Assembly: GCA_031841125.1 (NCBI GenBank)
Contig: CM063110.1
Coordinates: 20,889,626-20,953,625 of the forward strand
Length of the DNA: 64,000 nt
Source of the DNA: Acanthococcus lagerstroemiae
Taxonomy: Eukaryota > Arthropoda > Insecta > Hemiptera > Eriococcidae
Reading direction: 5' to 3'
Shown: piece after piece, positions 34,701 to 49,700 of the stretch
How the letters are laid out: every line of letters begins with the position of its first letter
Numbering within the stretch: position 1 is the stretch's first letter
Made by a program: the position numbers and the translations under genes
The notes under the pieces: generated by a model
The model's database searches: none
What the model saw: the letters and a program-made list of their open reading frames with translations, nothing else
Told to the model about the DNA's origin: nothing

Positions 34701-37700
34701 ATACAAATATAATACAACAAGTAACGAGAAAGGCGTTCGCGAAGGCGCGGAGGCGAGGTTTCGACGAAGAGCTCGGAGACGTTGCCGCGTGGCGAGTTAA
34801 GCCGCGGGTCCTGGATGAAGGATGCGAATCTAAGTTCTCGACAATCGAAATATCGCACGCGTGGAGAAGGCGACGACACTGTCTCCTAAACGTATATCGA
34901 ACAACCGAGAAAGTTTAACTTGGGTGGATTTGTCACACCTATGTCGCTGGTAGGAATCGAATTCGAAGACTCTTTGGAATCGTTAGATGTGCCTGCTGAC
35001 TTACTTGGTCAACCGTCACGAACCCAGTCCTCGCTGCCGCGTTTCCACGAACGGTCAACGGTGAGTTTTCCCCCTCTCTGGGGTAGGTCACAGAAATCAC
35101 AGAAAAAGAGGAAAAAGTCGATCGAATCGAAGGAAAACGGCAGAAATAGTATGATCAGGTATAGACAGGTAAAAACAGGAATCAACGTGTTAGGATAAAT
35201 GAGAGAGTGAAACTCGCCGGTATATCTATCGCATTATACGATATCAATGCATTGGCCATTCGGGAAAAGAGCGGAGCTCGGTCATCACAAAATGCAATAG
35301 TTTCCAGCTGGTTACATTTAGAGCAATTTTCATACATTTACAAACATCCTGAAAAATGATTTTATAAAAACACATTTGGTTAAACTGAAGCATAAAAGAA
35401 CATCAAAGTAGAATACGAGTGTATTATCTTCAATTTTGAAACCGAACCAAAAAGCATTTATAATTATTACTTTGTAAAAGCTTATCACTCAAGCATTTTT
35501 TTTACCCAATATTTTTCTACTCTTTTTTTTTTTTTAACATGGGCGGTCACTTACCCACACACCCACGTAAGTTAGCGCCTTGATTCTGAGGTCTTCATGT
35601 TGTTAGTCGCAGTAAAAATGCCTGATTGAGGTCGATCACAAGTGAAGTCATGACACCTGAGAACTAATTACGTATGAAACACTTTTACGGCTAGTCCAGT
35701 TTGACTACCGATGAGAAGATAGATTATTCGTAGTGACTGGTACATCTCATGAAAAGTAAGAAAGTGAAAAATTAAGGGGTAGAAAGTTCATGAAAACTTG
35801 CTGAAAGTTAGAAAAGTGTAAAACGTAATTTCTTGAATGTAAAAATTGACATACTTGTCAAATGAATGACAGTATTATAAATAATGACCTACTTCTGACT
35901 ATAATTAAAACATGAGTTCTAGTGATGAATATAGTAGATATTTTAGAAATTTTGCTGTGATTATCAGTTGAATGAAAAATGATAATGTCGAAATAGCAGT
36001 ATTTAGACGTTGCTGACTTCATTATTGTTCTTAGAAGCTAACGTGTCTGTTGCAGCTCCCAAGTATCTACAATAATTAAAATTAAAAATGCACTGAGAAG
36101 TCTAATGAAAAGTGAGTCTTGAAAATTTTAACTTTTAATGTCACTACTTTCACCTTTTCCTTTTGAAGTGCTCGTCGCTAGCTTTTAGCACTGGTGGCTA
36201 CCTAGTACCTACCTCCTGCGATGAATCTTCCTTTTACTTTCACAAATCAACGGATTTTGCAAAAATTTTTTGGTTTGTAAGAGTTATCTTGTGTCATGAA
36301 TCAACTGCTACAGGGTGTCTACCGGGCCAATACGTCCAATAAAAGTTCAATAATTTTCTGAAAAACAGGGAAAAGTCAGTGAATCTAGTCCATCATGGAA
36401 AAGTCAGGGAGAAGAAAGAGAATTTTGAAAATTTCAGTAAAAGTCGGGGAATTCTTGAACAAAACTGCTAGATGAAGTTGAAAATCCTGATGGAAAATGC
36501 GTTTCGCGTGAAGCTCCCTACGTTCGAAAGGAGAAGAAAAAAATAACAAGTTTACTGTGTAAAAAAAATGTTAATCTCATATCTTGGATAAAGAGGGGTT
36601 CTTATCAGTATAATACATATTTTTTATTATTGTCTCCGGAAAAGTCAGGGGAAAAAATTCGCCGAAAATAGTGGCCACCCTGATAATGTAATGTTGTCAA
36701 AAACTCAACTTCGACCACAATGTGTCTTTGCAAACTTAATTTTTGCGCATATAAAAAGCCCGAAAAGAGTCCAATGAGAGTCTAATAAAAGTCCAATATT
36801 TTTGATTTTCAAATTTGTTAGACACCGTGTACTAACTGGACTTTTGAAATCGAAGTTATCATTTAAGTTGGCCCAAATGTCAGCACACTTGTGGCACGGG
36901 TTACTTTCAACCGATATTGCTCAAACCAGACAAAACTTTCCTTTCTGATCCTGAGTGCAGCCACTCAAAACATGAAATTTTTTTTCTAATATCTGTAAAT
37001 ACAGACCAGCTTTGAGTTATACTCCCGAGTGCCTTATAGATTCTTCTTAGATTTTCCACATCTTCATTGCTATCGAAAATAAACAAACTTACCACTAGTT
37101 CTACCTTTAGTATAATGCTTTGCTTTCAGACGTGATCTTCTAATGATGAGGTCCTGTCATTCCCAAAATGAGATCCTATAGCAATCAATTATCAATTAAT
37201 TCTTTCTTCTGTTCACAGAAAAAGATAATTTACAACGAAAAGGGCTACCCCACGATCTGCGTCGTCGACTGCGGTTTGAAATTCAATCAGATACGTTGTT
37301 TAATTAAGAGAAATGCTCGAGTGGTTGTTGTACCGTGGAATCATCCATTTATGACCGAGAAATACGATGGTCTGTTCTTGAGTAACGGTCCTGGCGATCC
37401 GTCACTGTGCCAGGACACGATTAATAATTTGAAAAAAGCACTGGCTGACAACAAAAATGTCAAACCAATTTTCGGCATCTGTTTGGGACACCAGTTACTG
37501 GCGCTGGCTGCTGGATTCTCAACATATAAAATGAAGTAAGTATGTACTAAACGATGCGGAAAGTTAAGTCTTACAAAAGAATGTAAACAATTTTTAATCA
37601 CCCTGTGTCATAATTTTCTTCTACTCGTTAATCTTGCTGTAACTATTTTTCTTGTTAATATAGTTACGGTAACCGAGGTCACAATCAACCCTGCGTGTTG

Positions 37701-40700
37701 GAAGGATCCTCGCGATGCTTTATGACTTCTCAAAATCATGGATTCGCCGTTGACGTCGAAAAGATCGCTGACTCCGATTGGCTACCCCTGTTCACGAATG
37801 CGAATGATAAAACCAACGAAGGTTTAATCCACAAAAAGTTACCATACTTCAGGTAAAATTCATATTTTACGCCGCAGCTTCGCTTGATACGAATTAATAA
37901 TGGCCCTCTGTGATCATTTTTTAAAACTATAACTATATTCCAGTGTCCAGTTCCACCCCGAGGCCAACCCTGGTCCCAAAGACCTAGATTGCTTATTCGA
38001 TATTTACCTGCAGACTGTTACCGATCACGCTGGTAACTCTTCGAAGCAGACAGACTTGAAGCAGACTATCTACGCGCAGTTGATTTCAAAGTGCTCTGTT
38101 GAGGAATCAATGATCGTTAAACCGCGCAAGGTTCTAATTTTGGGCTCCGGAGGGCTATCCATTGGACAAGCGGGTGAATTCGATTACTCCGGGTCACAAG
38201 CGATTAAAGCGTTGAAAGAACACGGCGTACAAACGATAGTAGTGAACCCTAATATCGCCACCGTACAGACTTCCAAAGGACTGGCTGACAAAGTGTATTT
38301 CTTACCTATTGACGACTACTATGTGGAACAGGTACACTGTACATTCTGATACCCTATTCTCTCAGCATTTAAAATGAGAAAAGGATTCTGAAACTGAGAT
38401 GTGGTTTAATTCACAGGTCATAGAATCCGAACGGCCGGATGGTATTCTACTAACCTTTGGTGGCCAGACTGCGTTGAATTGCGGTATCAAGTTACAGAAA
38501 TCGGGCGTCTTGGAGAAGTACAAAGTCAGCGTATTGGGAACACCGGTTGAAAGTATCATTAAAACAGAAGACAGGAAGTTGTTTGCAGAGTCGATCAGCG
38601 AAATAGAAGAACAAGTTGTTCCTAGCACGGCTGTATATTCGGTTGAAGAAGTTAGTTGATAGAATCAGAAGGTTCTTTTAATGAATAACTCACAACTGCA
38701 GTGACGTAGTCAGAAGTATTATGAGGCGTTCTTACGTTTATGCTGAAAACGCGTAAGGCAGATTTTAGTACAGGATATCTCGCGAAAGGTGGGCCAAAGT
38801 TGACTCGAATTAGTGTTCGTTAAAATGAGAAAATTTCATGTTGGTTTCTTTACGGTTATGAATTGAGAATTCTCAAAGTGTGACATGCAGGAATGTAATC
38901 TCGAATATCAACTTTCGACGGGGACAATGAATTATTCTCAGTCCGGGGAAGGGAGCAGGTCTCCATTGAAATGTCATCGGTGTCAGAAGTTTCCTGTGTT
39001 GTGGCGAAGTAAGTTCAAACCTGATGCTCGAGATCAGTTGTTAAGTTAATACAATGAAGTGGTAATCACGGACACTTTATTAGTAAAAACTCAGCCGTCG
39101 AAACCAATAGGTTGCAAATAACGTGTCCTTGAACTTCATTCTACATTAGAATTTGTATATTCTCTTTCCATCGCCTTTTTAATTATTTTTATCTTTCTTA
39201 TCTACAATCAGTTGCTCTTTATAAGTGAATCTACGTACCTTCACAAGTATCCCATATTAAGCTAATGTACTGACGAGGATATCTCTTTACATTTTGATAA
39301 CCTGATATCTGCCCTTTCGTGCAAACTAAGTATACCGGTGGGGTCGCCGGACTGAATAATTTGAAAAATAACGGTGCCGATTTGTTATCTCGTGATCAAA
39401 TTGTGCTGTAGGCATTCAGATTGAAAGGCAGCAAGTGAGAATTAGAAACAGGCAGTAAGCCTGAAAAAGAGTTTTAAGGTGTCTTGATCAGTCATAGGGG
39501 TTTTGGCGTGTCCCAGTGACTCCCGGGACAGTCTTGAATAAGTTTTGACGGAATTTGGATGAGTCCTTATAACTCTTAGCCGGTTATAAACGTCTCGTAA
39601 TGAGTCAGGCATGTCTTTGCTGTATTTTAATGCGATTTTGATGGAACTATCGAGAGTGCTAATGAGTCTTGATGAGTCTTAATGGAGCTTTGACCTAGGC
39701 GAGTTACGAATTCCTTAAACGAATCTTACTGTGCTTTCATAAGTTTCTACCCGTTAATGCCTTTTGAATTTGAAGGTATTCATGAGTGTTCATGAGTCTT
39801 GAGTTTATACATCGAGTCCTAATGAATTTCGATGAAGTCCTAACGAGTCTTGATGAGTTCTGATGAGGCTCAGTCGGTCTGAACATCTAATCTGATGCCG
39901 TATTCGAAGCCGGGCGTTGGTTCCTCGGGTAGGGTTAGTCGGTAGTCTTAAGAAATTTGGGAGTAAAACGAATTTTAATGTGTTTTTATAAATTTCTACC
40001 TGTTATTGACTTTTGAATTTTAAAGTCATGAATGTTCATGAATTTTGAGTCTAAACAGAGACTCAGTGAGTCCTAATGAGTTTCGATGAAGTCCTAATAA
40101 GCTTTAATGAGTGCTGATGAGGCCTAGTTAGTCTGAACTATTAAGAAATTTAAGAGTAACTTGTGGGTGGTTTTTAGTGTGTTGATCGAGCCTCATCCAG
40201 TTAGAACAAATTTGAATTTGTCTTGGTTTTGGGAAGGCTTAAATGACCTTAATAAATCATGAATAGTGTTTGCAGTCGAGGTATGCACATATGTCCAGAG
40301 GTCTCAACGAAGTTTGAAAAGCTTGTCATAAAAGTATCTTGCTCATCTGAAGGGCTACATGAGTCTCCATTTTGACCCTTCTTTAAATTAAATTTTTGAG
40401 CTTCCCGATATTTTGGTTCTGTAGAATTCTCTCCGATTTTGTGAAGTAGGCAAAATATTTCGACAAGATTTACACAAAGCTTGAGAGGAAGCCTAGCTAC
40501 TTCAAGATTTAGTGACTCTCCCTCCCCCACACGCAGAGAATTCTGTTTCCTCCGCAGTTTCTTTTTCTTATTAAAAAAAACGAGCACCGTGAACCAGTTG
40601 ATTTATTTCGAGACTAAAACGCAGGAGTCTCAGTGAAAATGTTACTCTTGGTTGTAATGATAAAAAGCATCCTACGATGGATGCCCTCTTCGATATTAAC

Positions 40701-43700
40701 CTTTTATACCGAGATGGGGCTTTTTATAAGAAATGAATGCATACTTGGTGACATGGACAGTTCAAAAATTCGTTCTTTTTTCTTGGCTCCGTCGCTGCCC
40801 GAAGAACATGAAACTGTCACTCCCTATATGTAGTAAGGTTATATTGGTTATATTGTACCTATACAAGTGTTTGTGACTTACAGGCCTTAGCAGCGGCTGA
40901 AAAATTAGGTTATCCTGTGATGACAAGATCAGCATTCTCATTGGGTGGCTTGGGATCAGGATTCGCGAACAACGACAGTGAATTACGACAGCTCGCTCAA
41001 ATTGCGTTCACGCAGTCAAACCAGTTGATCGTGGATAAATCGTTGAAAGGCTGGAAGGAAGTCGAGTACGAAGTCGTCAGGGACTGCCAGAATAACTGTA
41101 TTACTGTAAGTGTGTTTTTCTGAGTGAACTTTCTGACCCGTCATAAGGCAATGGATTCTGATTGGCAACATTGCTCTTTCGTCAGCTATGGGATGATTAG
41201 TTTTAATTTGGCAAAAACACGGTGCTTTTTAATTGGCGTACCGACGTGCGAAAATACTGGCACTCTGCCAGAAGCTTCAGTTTCGACTTGATCGGTTGAG
41301 ATATCTATCCAGCTGCCAAAATCTCATTTTTGGTACTGTCGAAAACTGCCAGCATGTGCCCGTCAGGATGATGAATGTCTGCAGATCGAAGGGCATTGCA
41401 AGCAGTAAAAGACGTGGTTCGATCTTCGTATTTTTTGTATTTCAGGTGTGTAACATGGAAAACATAGATCCGTTGGGAATACACACCGGGGAGTCTATCG
41501 TAGTCGCCCCGAGTCAAACTCTTACGGACACAGAGTACAATAAATTGCGATCTACGTCCATTAAAACCGTGCAGCATTTCGGTATCGTGGGAGAGTGCAA
41601 CGTTCAGTTCGCGCTCAGTCCAACATCCGACGAGTATTACATCGTTGAAGTGAGTTCCTGATCATCAAATTGCTTTACTTCAACAAACCTGAAATCATTC
41701 GATTACTGATTGTGTCTTATTTCAGGTAAATGCCCGCCTTTCTCGTAGTTCAGCGTTGGCCAGCAAAGCCACTGGGTATCCATTGGCGTACGTCGCAGCG
41801 AAACTAGCCCTGGGAATTTCGTTGCCAGAGATCACAAACTCGGTAACTGGTAGTACTACGGCGTGTTTCGAGCCTAGTTTGGATTACTGCGCCGTCAAGG
41901 TCCCCAGGTGGGATCTGAACAAGTTCACGAAAGTGAGCACAAAAGTGAGTACTTGGTGTTTCTCGGTTTGTTTTCATCCTGATCAAGCGTTCGTTTCTAG
42001 TTCCAGTGTATTTGTTCATCTAATGTCATGGTCTGCAGTGTCAAATTACTTATGTTTTCTGAGACTGCTGCCGGTGGCTAAACAGTGTCTGGAATCAATT
42101 GATCAATGAGAGGGTTATCGAGTTGGTTGAAATTTCTCCTTTCTGATGCTGTTTCAAAAGATTTGAAGGGCCCCAGCTTCTGCAGGTGCTCATAGCAGCA
42201 TTCTCATTCTGATTTGTATACTGCACATATTTTAAAAATACGCCTGTTTTTGAAACCTGAGGTGTCTTAACCTGTTCACTGCTTCGCGATCTGAACCTTT
42301 ACTAACTCTTATACTTTTTGTGTTCCCTGTATGCTTTGTCTTTTATATGCGTTGAAAGTGAATATTAGATTACATTGGCTCAAGTTTTTCCTTAATGAGG
42401 AGTGGAGGGAAAGGGGAGTCTTATGCTGAGAAACGAAATGAAGAGTGAAGTGAATTATTACCCGAAGTCGTTGAAAAATTGACGATAACGAGAAGGGCAG
42501 AGATTATAAATAGAAGTGCTTGGGAGATCTTGAATCCTAAATCCTGGATATCAGCCTCCATCTCTGTTTCTTGGAAACGAAAGCTCTGTAATATATAAGT
42601 TTTCTTAGAGTCGCATTTTTAATTTCGTATTTTCATGATCTTCTCCATCGGCTACCTCACTTCGCTAACTCCGAAAACAAAGCGGAATAAATGGTTGACT
42701 TGTATTTTGCGTTGGCAGATCGGCAGTTCGATGAAGAGCGTCGGAGAGGTGATGGCCATCGGTCGCAAGTTCGAAGAAGCGTTTCAAAAAGCACTGAGAA
42801 TGGTAGACGAGAACGTGCTGGGCTTCGATCCGTACATCAAGAACGTGGACGAACGAGAACTGGAAGAACCTACAGACAAACGTATGTTCGTGTTGGCCGC
42901 AGCGCTGAAGGCGAACTATTCCATAACTCGATTGAACGAACTGACGAAAATCGATTCGTGGTTTCTGCATAAAATGGATAACATAATCCAGCATCAGGTG
43001 GTATTGGAGTCTCTGGATCCTCATCAGACGATACCGGATAACGTGCTGCTGCAGGCCAAGCAGTTAGGCTTCTCGGATAAGCAGATTGCCTCGTTTGTGA
43101 AGAAGACCGAGTTGGTGATCCGGAAGCGCAGGGAGGAAAGAGGTTAGTACTCAGGGTCCGAATAGAAGGGATGTCATGGGTTACAGAATTGAAATCGTTT
43201 GTTGAAAATCGACGAATTCTTATAGTCGTAAAAGTTGTAGAAATGGGCGAGTTTAATATACGAAGAAACGTGTTCCAATATCAGCAGGGATTGATGACAG
43301 GAACCTCCTGCTGACTCTATTTTTCGCCGTTCGAAATTGGCCCTCTCATTTTGAGAATCATAGAATGAGCCTCCGCATTTTACAAATAATAAAATGAACC
43401 CTCATGATTGTGTAACATTTAGAACCGATCTCTTACATTATGCAAATCGTGATCTGATCCTCTTATTTCTAAAGTATTAGAATTGACACTTTCATTTTAG
43501 AAATTTTAAATTAACCCCTGTCATAATAAGCCCTCTTATTTTTACGAATCATAACACGATGCTCATTTTTTAAATTTCAAAATCAACCCCCATCTTGAAA
43601 TTTTAAAATGTTATTTTTTTAAATTTTGAAGTAAGCCTCGTTGTTTTGTAAATCTTGAAAAGCATTTTACTATTTTGCGAATTTCAGCATGAACCCCAAC

Positions 43701-46700
43701 GTTTTGCAAACTTTAAAAAAGACCCTGCTAGTTTGCAAAATTTTTAAATGATATCCCAAGTTGGCAACGTCCCAAGTGAACTCCGTCAATTTACATACTT
43801 CAAAATGAACTTCCTCAATTTTCGAGTTTTGAAGAGAGCCCTTCATATTGCACACTTTAATGCGAACCACCTGTGTATTTGGCAAAACTGAAAATGAGCT
43901 TTACATTTTACTACCCCAGAAATAAAACCTCTCGTTTTGAAAATATTTAAATGAACTTACACATTTTAAAGGTTTCAGAATAAACTTTCTCATTTTGCAC
44001 TGCTTTTAAAATAAACCCCCTAATGTTCTAAGTCTGCCTTAAACACCTTAATTCTACAAATTTTTAAGTAAACCGCTTTATTTGGCAGAATTCGAAAGGA
44101 ATTCGCTCATTTTGCAAATTTCAAAATAATCCCCAGAATTTTGCAACCTCTAGTAAATTTCAAACTGAAGCCCCTCAATTTTCGTAACGTTAACTGGACC
44201 CGCTCATTTGGCAAGTGTCAAAATAAACATTCTCATTTTGCAAACTTTTAAATAAACTTCTATTTGCACAAATTTTAAAACGCATCCCCGCATTTATAAA
44301 ATCTCACTTCAAAGTAAACTCCCTCATTTTGCAAAATCTTGAAGTGAAACCCCTAAATTTCAAAATAAACCTAATAGATTTAAAAAGTATTATTGAATAC
44401 GAAACTTTTCGTTTTGCCTAAGTGTTGAAATGAACCTGTTTATTTTAAAATTTCGGAAATTAACTTAGTCATTTTTAAATTTTGAATTTAACCTTCATTT
44501 TGCTAACTTCAAAAATGAACCTGTGATTTGTAAAGACCTAAAAAGAACGCTCCTTCTGCAAATCCTCAACCCCAACCTTCTCATTTTACACATTTTAAAA
44601 TTGAGACGCTCATTTTGTAACAGTTCTACAAAGTATCTACCGGCCACTAAGTCCAATCCAATAAAAGTCCCAGTATTTGGAAAATGACCCAATAAGTCCA
44701 ATAAAAATTCAATAATTTTAATATAGGTTCAATAAAAATTGAAAAATGAGGAATAATAATAATAATAATAATAATGTAATGTTGAAAATTCAACTTCGAT
44801 CTTTATGTGTCTTGCAAACTTAATTTTTGCGCTTAGAAAAAAACCAAAAAGAGTCCAATAAAAGTCCAATATTTTTAATTTTCAAATTTGTTACACCTGT
44901 GAAGTAAACGCATTCGTTTTTTAAATTTCTGAATAGATTCCCACGTTTTACAAACTTTAAAATGAACCGTCTCCCCCAAATTATAAAATTGAATCACTTC
45001 ATTTTCAAAATTTAGAAGGAACTCCCTCATTTTGCGCATTCAAGAAAGACCCCACCTGATTTAGCTAATCTTGAAATGAACCTCTACATTTTGAAGTCCT
45101 TCAAATTGCCTCCGTTATTTCAAAATATCTGAAATTGACTCATTTTGAGAATTTGTAGCAGATGCTCTCATTTTGCTACAAAAAAAAAAGTGTTTTAAAT
45201 TTTTTTTTAATTTTGTAAATTTTTCCTAAGGGATTAGTCCTTGGAAGTTATGTTCAATAGGGTTCAAAGTTGAATGTTACATAGTGCCTTTGAAATTCCG
45301 GTTATGCAAAATGTTTACATAACCTTTTTAATAGTATTCATAGCGAACTGTAAATTAGTTCATGTACAGATTTTGCTTACCTGTGAAATTGAAGGCGCTA
45401 GAGCACTCATAATACAGTGAAACTTGTGTATTGTGGAATGATATGGGACCAATGTTTTTTTCCATATTAGACAAGTTTCCGTTTTATACAAAATTTTCCT
45501 ATTCCGGAAGATTCCATTTTCTACAAAACGTACATTTTTTCCAGGTCTTTACAGTACTTTATGTAAAGAAGAAAAATTAAAACAATGAATTACATTTACA
45601 CTAATTTACTGCACATTATTTTTAGTTTTTACCCCACATCTCAGTGAGAGTACGTTGTTTTTCGAGTTTGGCAGCAGCTACCTCGAGGGTGCTCCTGGCT
45701 CTGTACATCAGTTGAAGTACCCCTGGACAGTTTGATGCAGCAGCAAATTGTATGAGATCATTCACAGAAGAAATTGCTTCTCGATTATTCTTAATTTAGG
45801 TTCAACCTCCGTGTTCCTTGGCTCCTCTTCATGCAACATTCCGCTTAGTACAAGTTCAAATCATTTCAAATCATCTGTTTTCCTTTCCTTTCCACTTCCA
45901 CGTTAGACAAGTTCCACTATATACAAATTGATTAACATGTAATTGTCCATAACAGATGCCGGGACCGCAAGTTTCTTCCATTATAACCAAGTTTCCGCTT
46001 TATACACGTTCCACAATACACAAGTTTCACTGTACTTTATTGCTTTGTAGCGCCTTCAATTTCACAGGCAAAATTTGAACATGACCTTTATTGTTACTTT
46101 TAATTAATAGAACTAAAAAGGTTATGTGCAAATTTGGTTCATCTCCCATATTGAAGGCGGTAGACCATTGATTAAAGGTACTGGTAGAAATCAAAATTTC
46201 GGAAGAAAAGAAACGCTTCTTGACACATTGGAGTTAGGATGTTCTGCATAGATAGCTCGCCGATCGCCGGCACATGTGTGTGCGGCGATCATTGGGTTGA
46301 AATTAGAAATACTTTGAGACTCTGTGGGCACTTAGGATGTTTAGTATTGTATGGGCGGCGGTTCTTAGAACAGTTTTACGTGCACAAAACCACGTTTGCA
46401 AAAGTTAGCACATAGAATGTTTTGAATTTCACGCCTTCATGTTTTAAAATTGGCGTCAACAAATTTAAGAACTGACCTTTGCATTTTACAGATTTCAAAT
46501 GATTTTCTTATTTCACGAATTTTAGAATTGACCCTCTCATTCTTCTGATATCGAAGAGAACGCACCCACTGCTAATCGGCACATACTCACCCTATCTCTC
46601 TGGTACCGTCAAACTTTTATATTTCATTATTGAAAGAACAATAAGATGGGAAATTTTTGAGATTGTATGGGACCGAATGGACATTCATTTTGGGGTATTC

Positions 46701-49700
46701 AAGGTTACTGAATTCCGTTTCGATATTGGCTGATCCGTAAAACGAAAATTAAGTTCAACTTCAAGTCAAGACTGACGCACAGTGAGGAGGATATCCAAAA
46801 TCCGAAATATAAGATAAATATGAAATGCAAATATTTAATTTTGATGGTCACAGTTACACAATACGGTGTGTCGGAATATTTTTTCTATTTTTGATTTTGA
46901 AATGTACGTTTTTACTTTTTGCAGGTATCACGCCGTTCGTAAAGCAGATAGATACCGTCGCTGCTGAATATCCCGCGTCAACGAATTACTTATACTGTAC
47001 CTACAATGCATATTCGCACGATATATCGTTTCCTTCGAACTACACGATCGTAATTGGTACGTATGTTATTAATTGTGCATGACGTATGGATAGTGAGAAT
47101 GCTTTCGAATCGAGGTACTCGTATCTACCCCATCTCCATCCTATTTGAACTCTACAAATACCGCAAGTCTCACCCTTAGAACACTTATTCATCTGCTGCT
47201 TCAGTGACTCGTTTTTTTAAAAACTATCTCCAGTCTTCCTAAAACGGAAATTGTTCATGTTGCATCCATGAAAATTGCCCGCGGAGAATTGCCCGTCGGT
47301 AAATTGGGCGCCTGGTAGAATTGGTCGTTAGAAAATTGACCGTTCATGAACAGTGTGAACCTCTGGGAACCTCCAAAATGATGTCCGTATTGTAGTTTTC
47401 GAATCAGTCCCCGCCCAGATAACTCAGTGTTCAGAATCGAGTCAAGTTGTTATCAAAATTGAGTCGAGCGACCTTCGGAACGTATGAAATTATATCCTTA
47501 TTATATTTACTGATAAAGTTATTCCGTCGTCCCCTCTCCTTACCTCTACATCGCACAGTTCTCAAATTGGGTGACACTAATATTGAAATCAAATTTGGTG
47601 AACCTAAATACTATGAAACACCCATGAAATCACATCCGTTATGCATTTTGTGAACATTTTGAACCTCCCTCTCTCACATGCACCACAGTTTGTAAATTAG
47701 AAGCAAAGCGTTACCAGAAATGAATTCAGTGACCTTTTAATCGTATAAAACGACATCCATATTGCATTATGTAAAAATTTTAATCTCTAACCTAGTCTGG
47801 TAACATAGTTTTCTAGTTAGGGGTTAATGGTCAAAAATTAAAAAAAAAGAGATCTACAGCTTCTCACACAAGGCCTGTGCTAATAATATTATATGGAAAA
47901 TAAAGTGTCATTTTCAACAATCTATTTAGGGCTTCTGGAGGGCAACCACCTATTTAGGGTATCTAGAGGGTAATTTCGAAAAAATACTTTATGCGTTATC
48001 GCACGCTAGTGTCTGCGCGCTACATCTTGTGAACATTATTTCAACGTAGACTGTGAACTCTGTATTTTACGATGGTCAGTTTTATCACGACCAATTTTCA
48101 CAAGCTGCTTATTTTCCATCAGCCAATTTTCCCGCGGCGAATTCGTCGTGGTCAATTTTCCTGATCCCGTTCATGCTAAATGGCCCAGCCTCCTAAAAAA
48201 AAAACAAAAACATTTTTTAAGGAGTTGAGATTTGATCGTTCAGTGTTGGAACCCATTTTCCAAGCACTCTCGGAAATCCTCTCATTTTCAGTGTTAGATT
48301 CCCGTAAACATCTGCCAATGTTGAGCGAGTTCAGCGATAATTTTTGAAATAATCGACATGCTTATTACGTATTTCAGGTTCTGGAGTGTACAGAATCGGT
48401 AGTTCTGTGGAATTCGATTGGTGCGCCGTTGGCTGTCTGCGTGAACTTCGAGCGTTGGGTCGCAAAACGATTATGATCAATTATAACCCCGAAACCGTCA
48501 GCACTGATTATGATATGAGTGATCGACTGTATTTCGAAGAAATATCTTTCGAGGTAATTTCGTAATTTTCAGAAGATCGTTTTTAAACGTCGCCATTTAC
48601 TTCTTCTGTGCGAGTGCCCTAAGAAATGAGGGTTTTAACAGCAGGTGATGTATTACCTTGAACTTCAGGATTTCTTTGAATGGGGTGTTAGGGAGGTTGA
48701 TTAAATACGTCTTTTAATATTGCGAATATGTTCTGGGTATTGTGATGGCGTGTAAAGGAAAGCCGGTCTCCTTGATCTGTCAATGGATTGCAAGGGCAAG
48801 AGCTGAACCAGATGATCGCGTTTTATTTAAATCATTTAAACTGGCCCCCTTGTTTCCGCGAATGATCACGAATTATTTACAGTAAAAATTGGGAGTGCGT
48901 GTCACTGTAACTTGAACGTTTCAGAAGTTGGGGGGCAGAAATCGGAAGATTTCGAGAAGGAACGATATGAATAAAGAAAGCAAGAAAAAATTCTGACCCT
49001 GAGAATGCTGTATTAAAAAAGTGATTTAGCGTTGAGAATCCGAAACAAACTGAATAGATTTTAAAGCAAAGAACCTGAATCTCGTGGTATGTCGTAGATC
49101 CAATTAAAATCTGAATTCAGAAGACATGTGGAGGGGGTGTCTAAACACAAAGAAATATGATTGTAGATCTAGATTGGATGATTTTTGGATTCAGGATATG
49201 ACTTTTGCATTAACTGCATTTCAAAATCCTGTATGCTGAGCAGAGATGAAAGGAATCCCGAGTAGAAAAAATCCAAATCCGAGATGTGGACTCCTAATAA
49301 TGCTTTAATACTGTTTTTTTTTGTTGTTTTTATGATTTGAAGGTTTTGTTCCTGCGGAAGCCACTGGGATTCTGTCTTCCGTAGGATTTATATCAGGGGT
49401 CCTGAATTGGAGTGAGGATTGTGAATCCGTTTTCTCTCGGGGTTTGGGTTCTTCTAAGATTCTAGAACCCTTTTTTCAGTAATAATCCGAATTCTTGGAT
49501 TCGGATTCTAGAATTTTTGAGAACTGAATCTTTGATTTCTTGGATTTTGGAATCCTCTGCTGGAATCAAATTCTTTAACTCATTATCAAATTGCTGGGTG
49601 TCTATGGTCATTTAAGTCATTTATTTTGAAAGAAGGTCGTTTAAGTCATTTATTTTCAATTATGGTCATTTAAAAATTTAAAAATCAGCAAATTATACCT

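Larger units (their letters stand above)
33031..37218. other. CAD intron 3 (4.2 kb)
   Basis: No exon is missing here: SVSVE joins in frame to [11 protein letters not shown]. The intron contains a GC-richer, non-repetitive block (about 34,370-35,230) and a 520-bp TIR element (36,309-36,831). The rest is AT-rich and featureless to me. Confidence 0.55.
31750..38030 (+). other. CAD: CAD domain: glutamine amidotransferase
   Basis: Residues 1 to about 365, exons 1-6, release ammonia from glutamine. The nucleophile is Cys258 in GICLGHQ (human Cys252), and the His343/Glu345 pair is in VQFHPE (human 336/338). SNGPGDP and TSQNHGFAV are also present. The domain looks catalytically complete. Confidence 0.95.
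38122..47056 (+). other. CAD: CAD domain: carbamoyl phosphate synthetase, half A
   Basis: Residues about 399-946 hold the ATP-grasp half that makes carboxyphosphate and carbamate. Landmarks are [69 protein letters not shown] and [20 protein letters not shown]. The stretch where human Thr456 is an ERK site reads IDDYY (Asp462). Confidence 0.95.
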
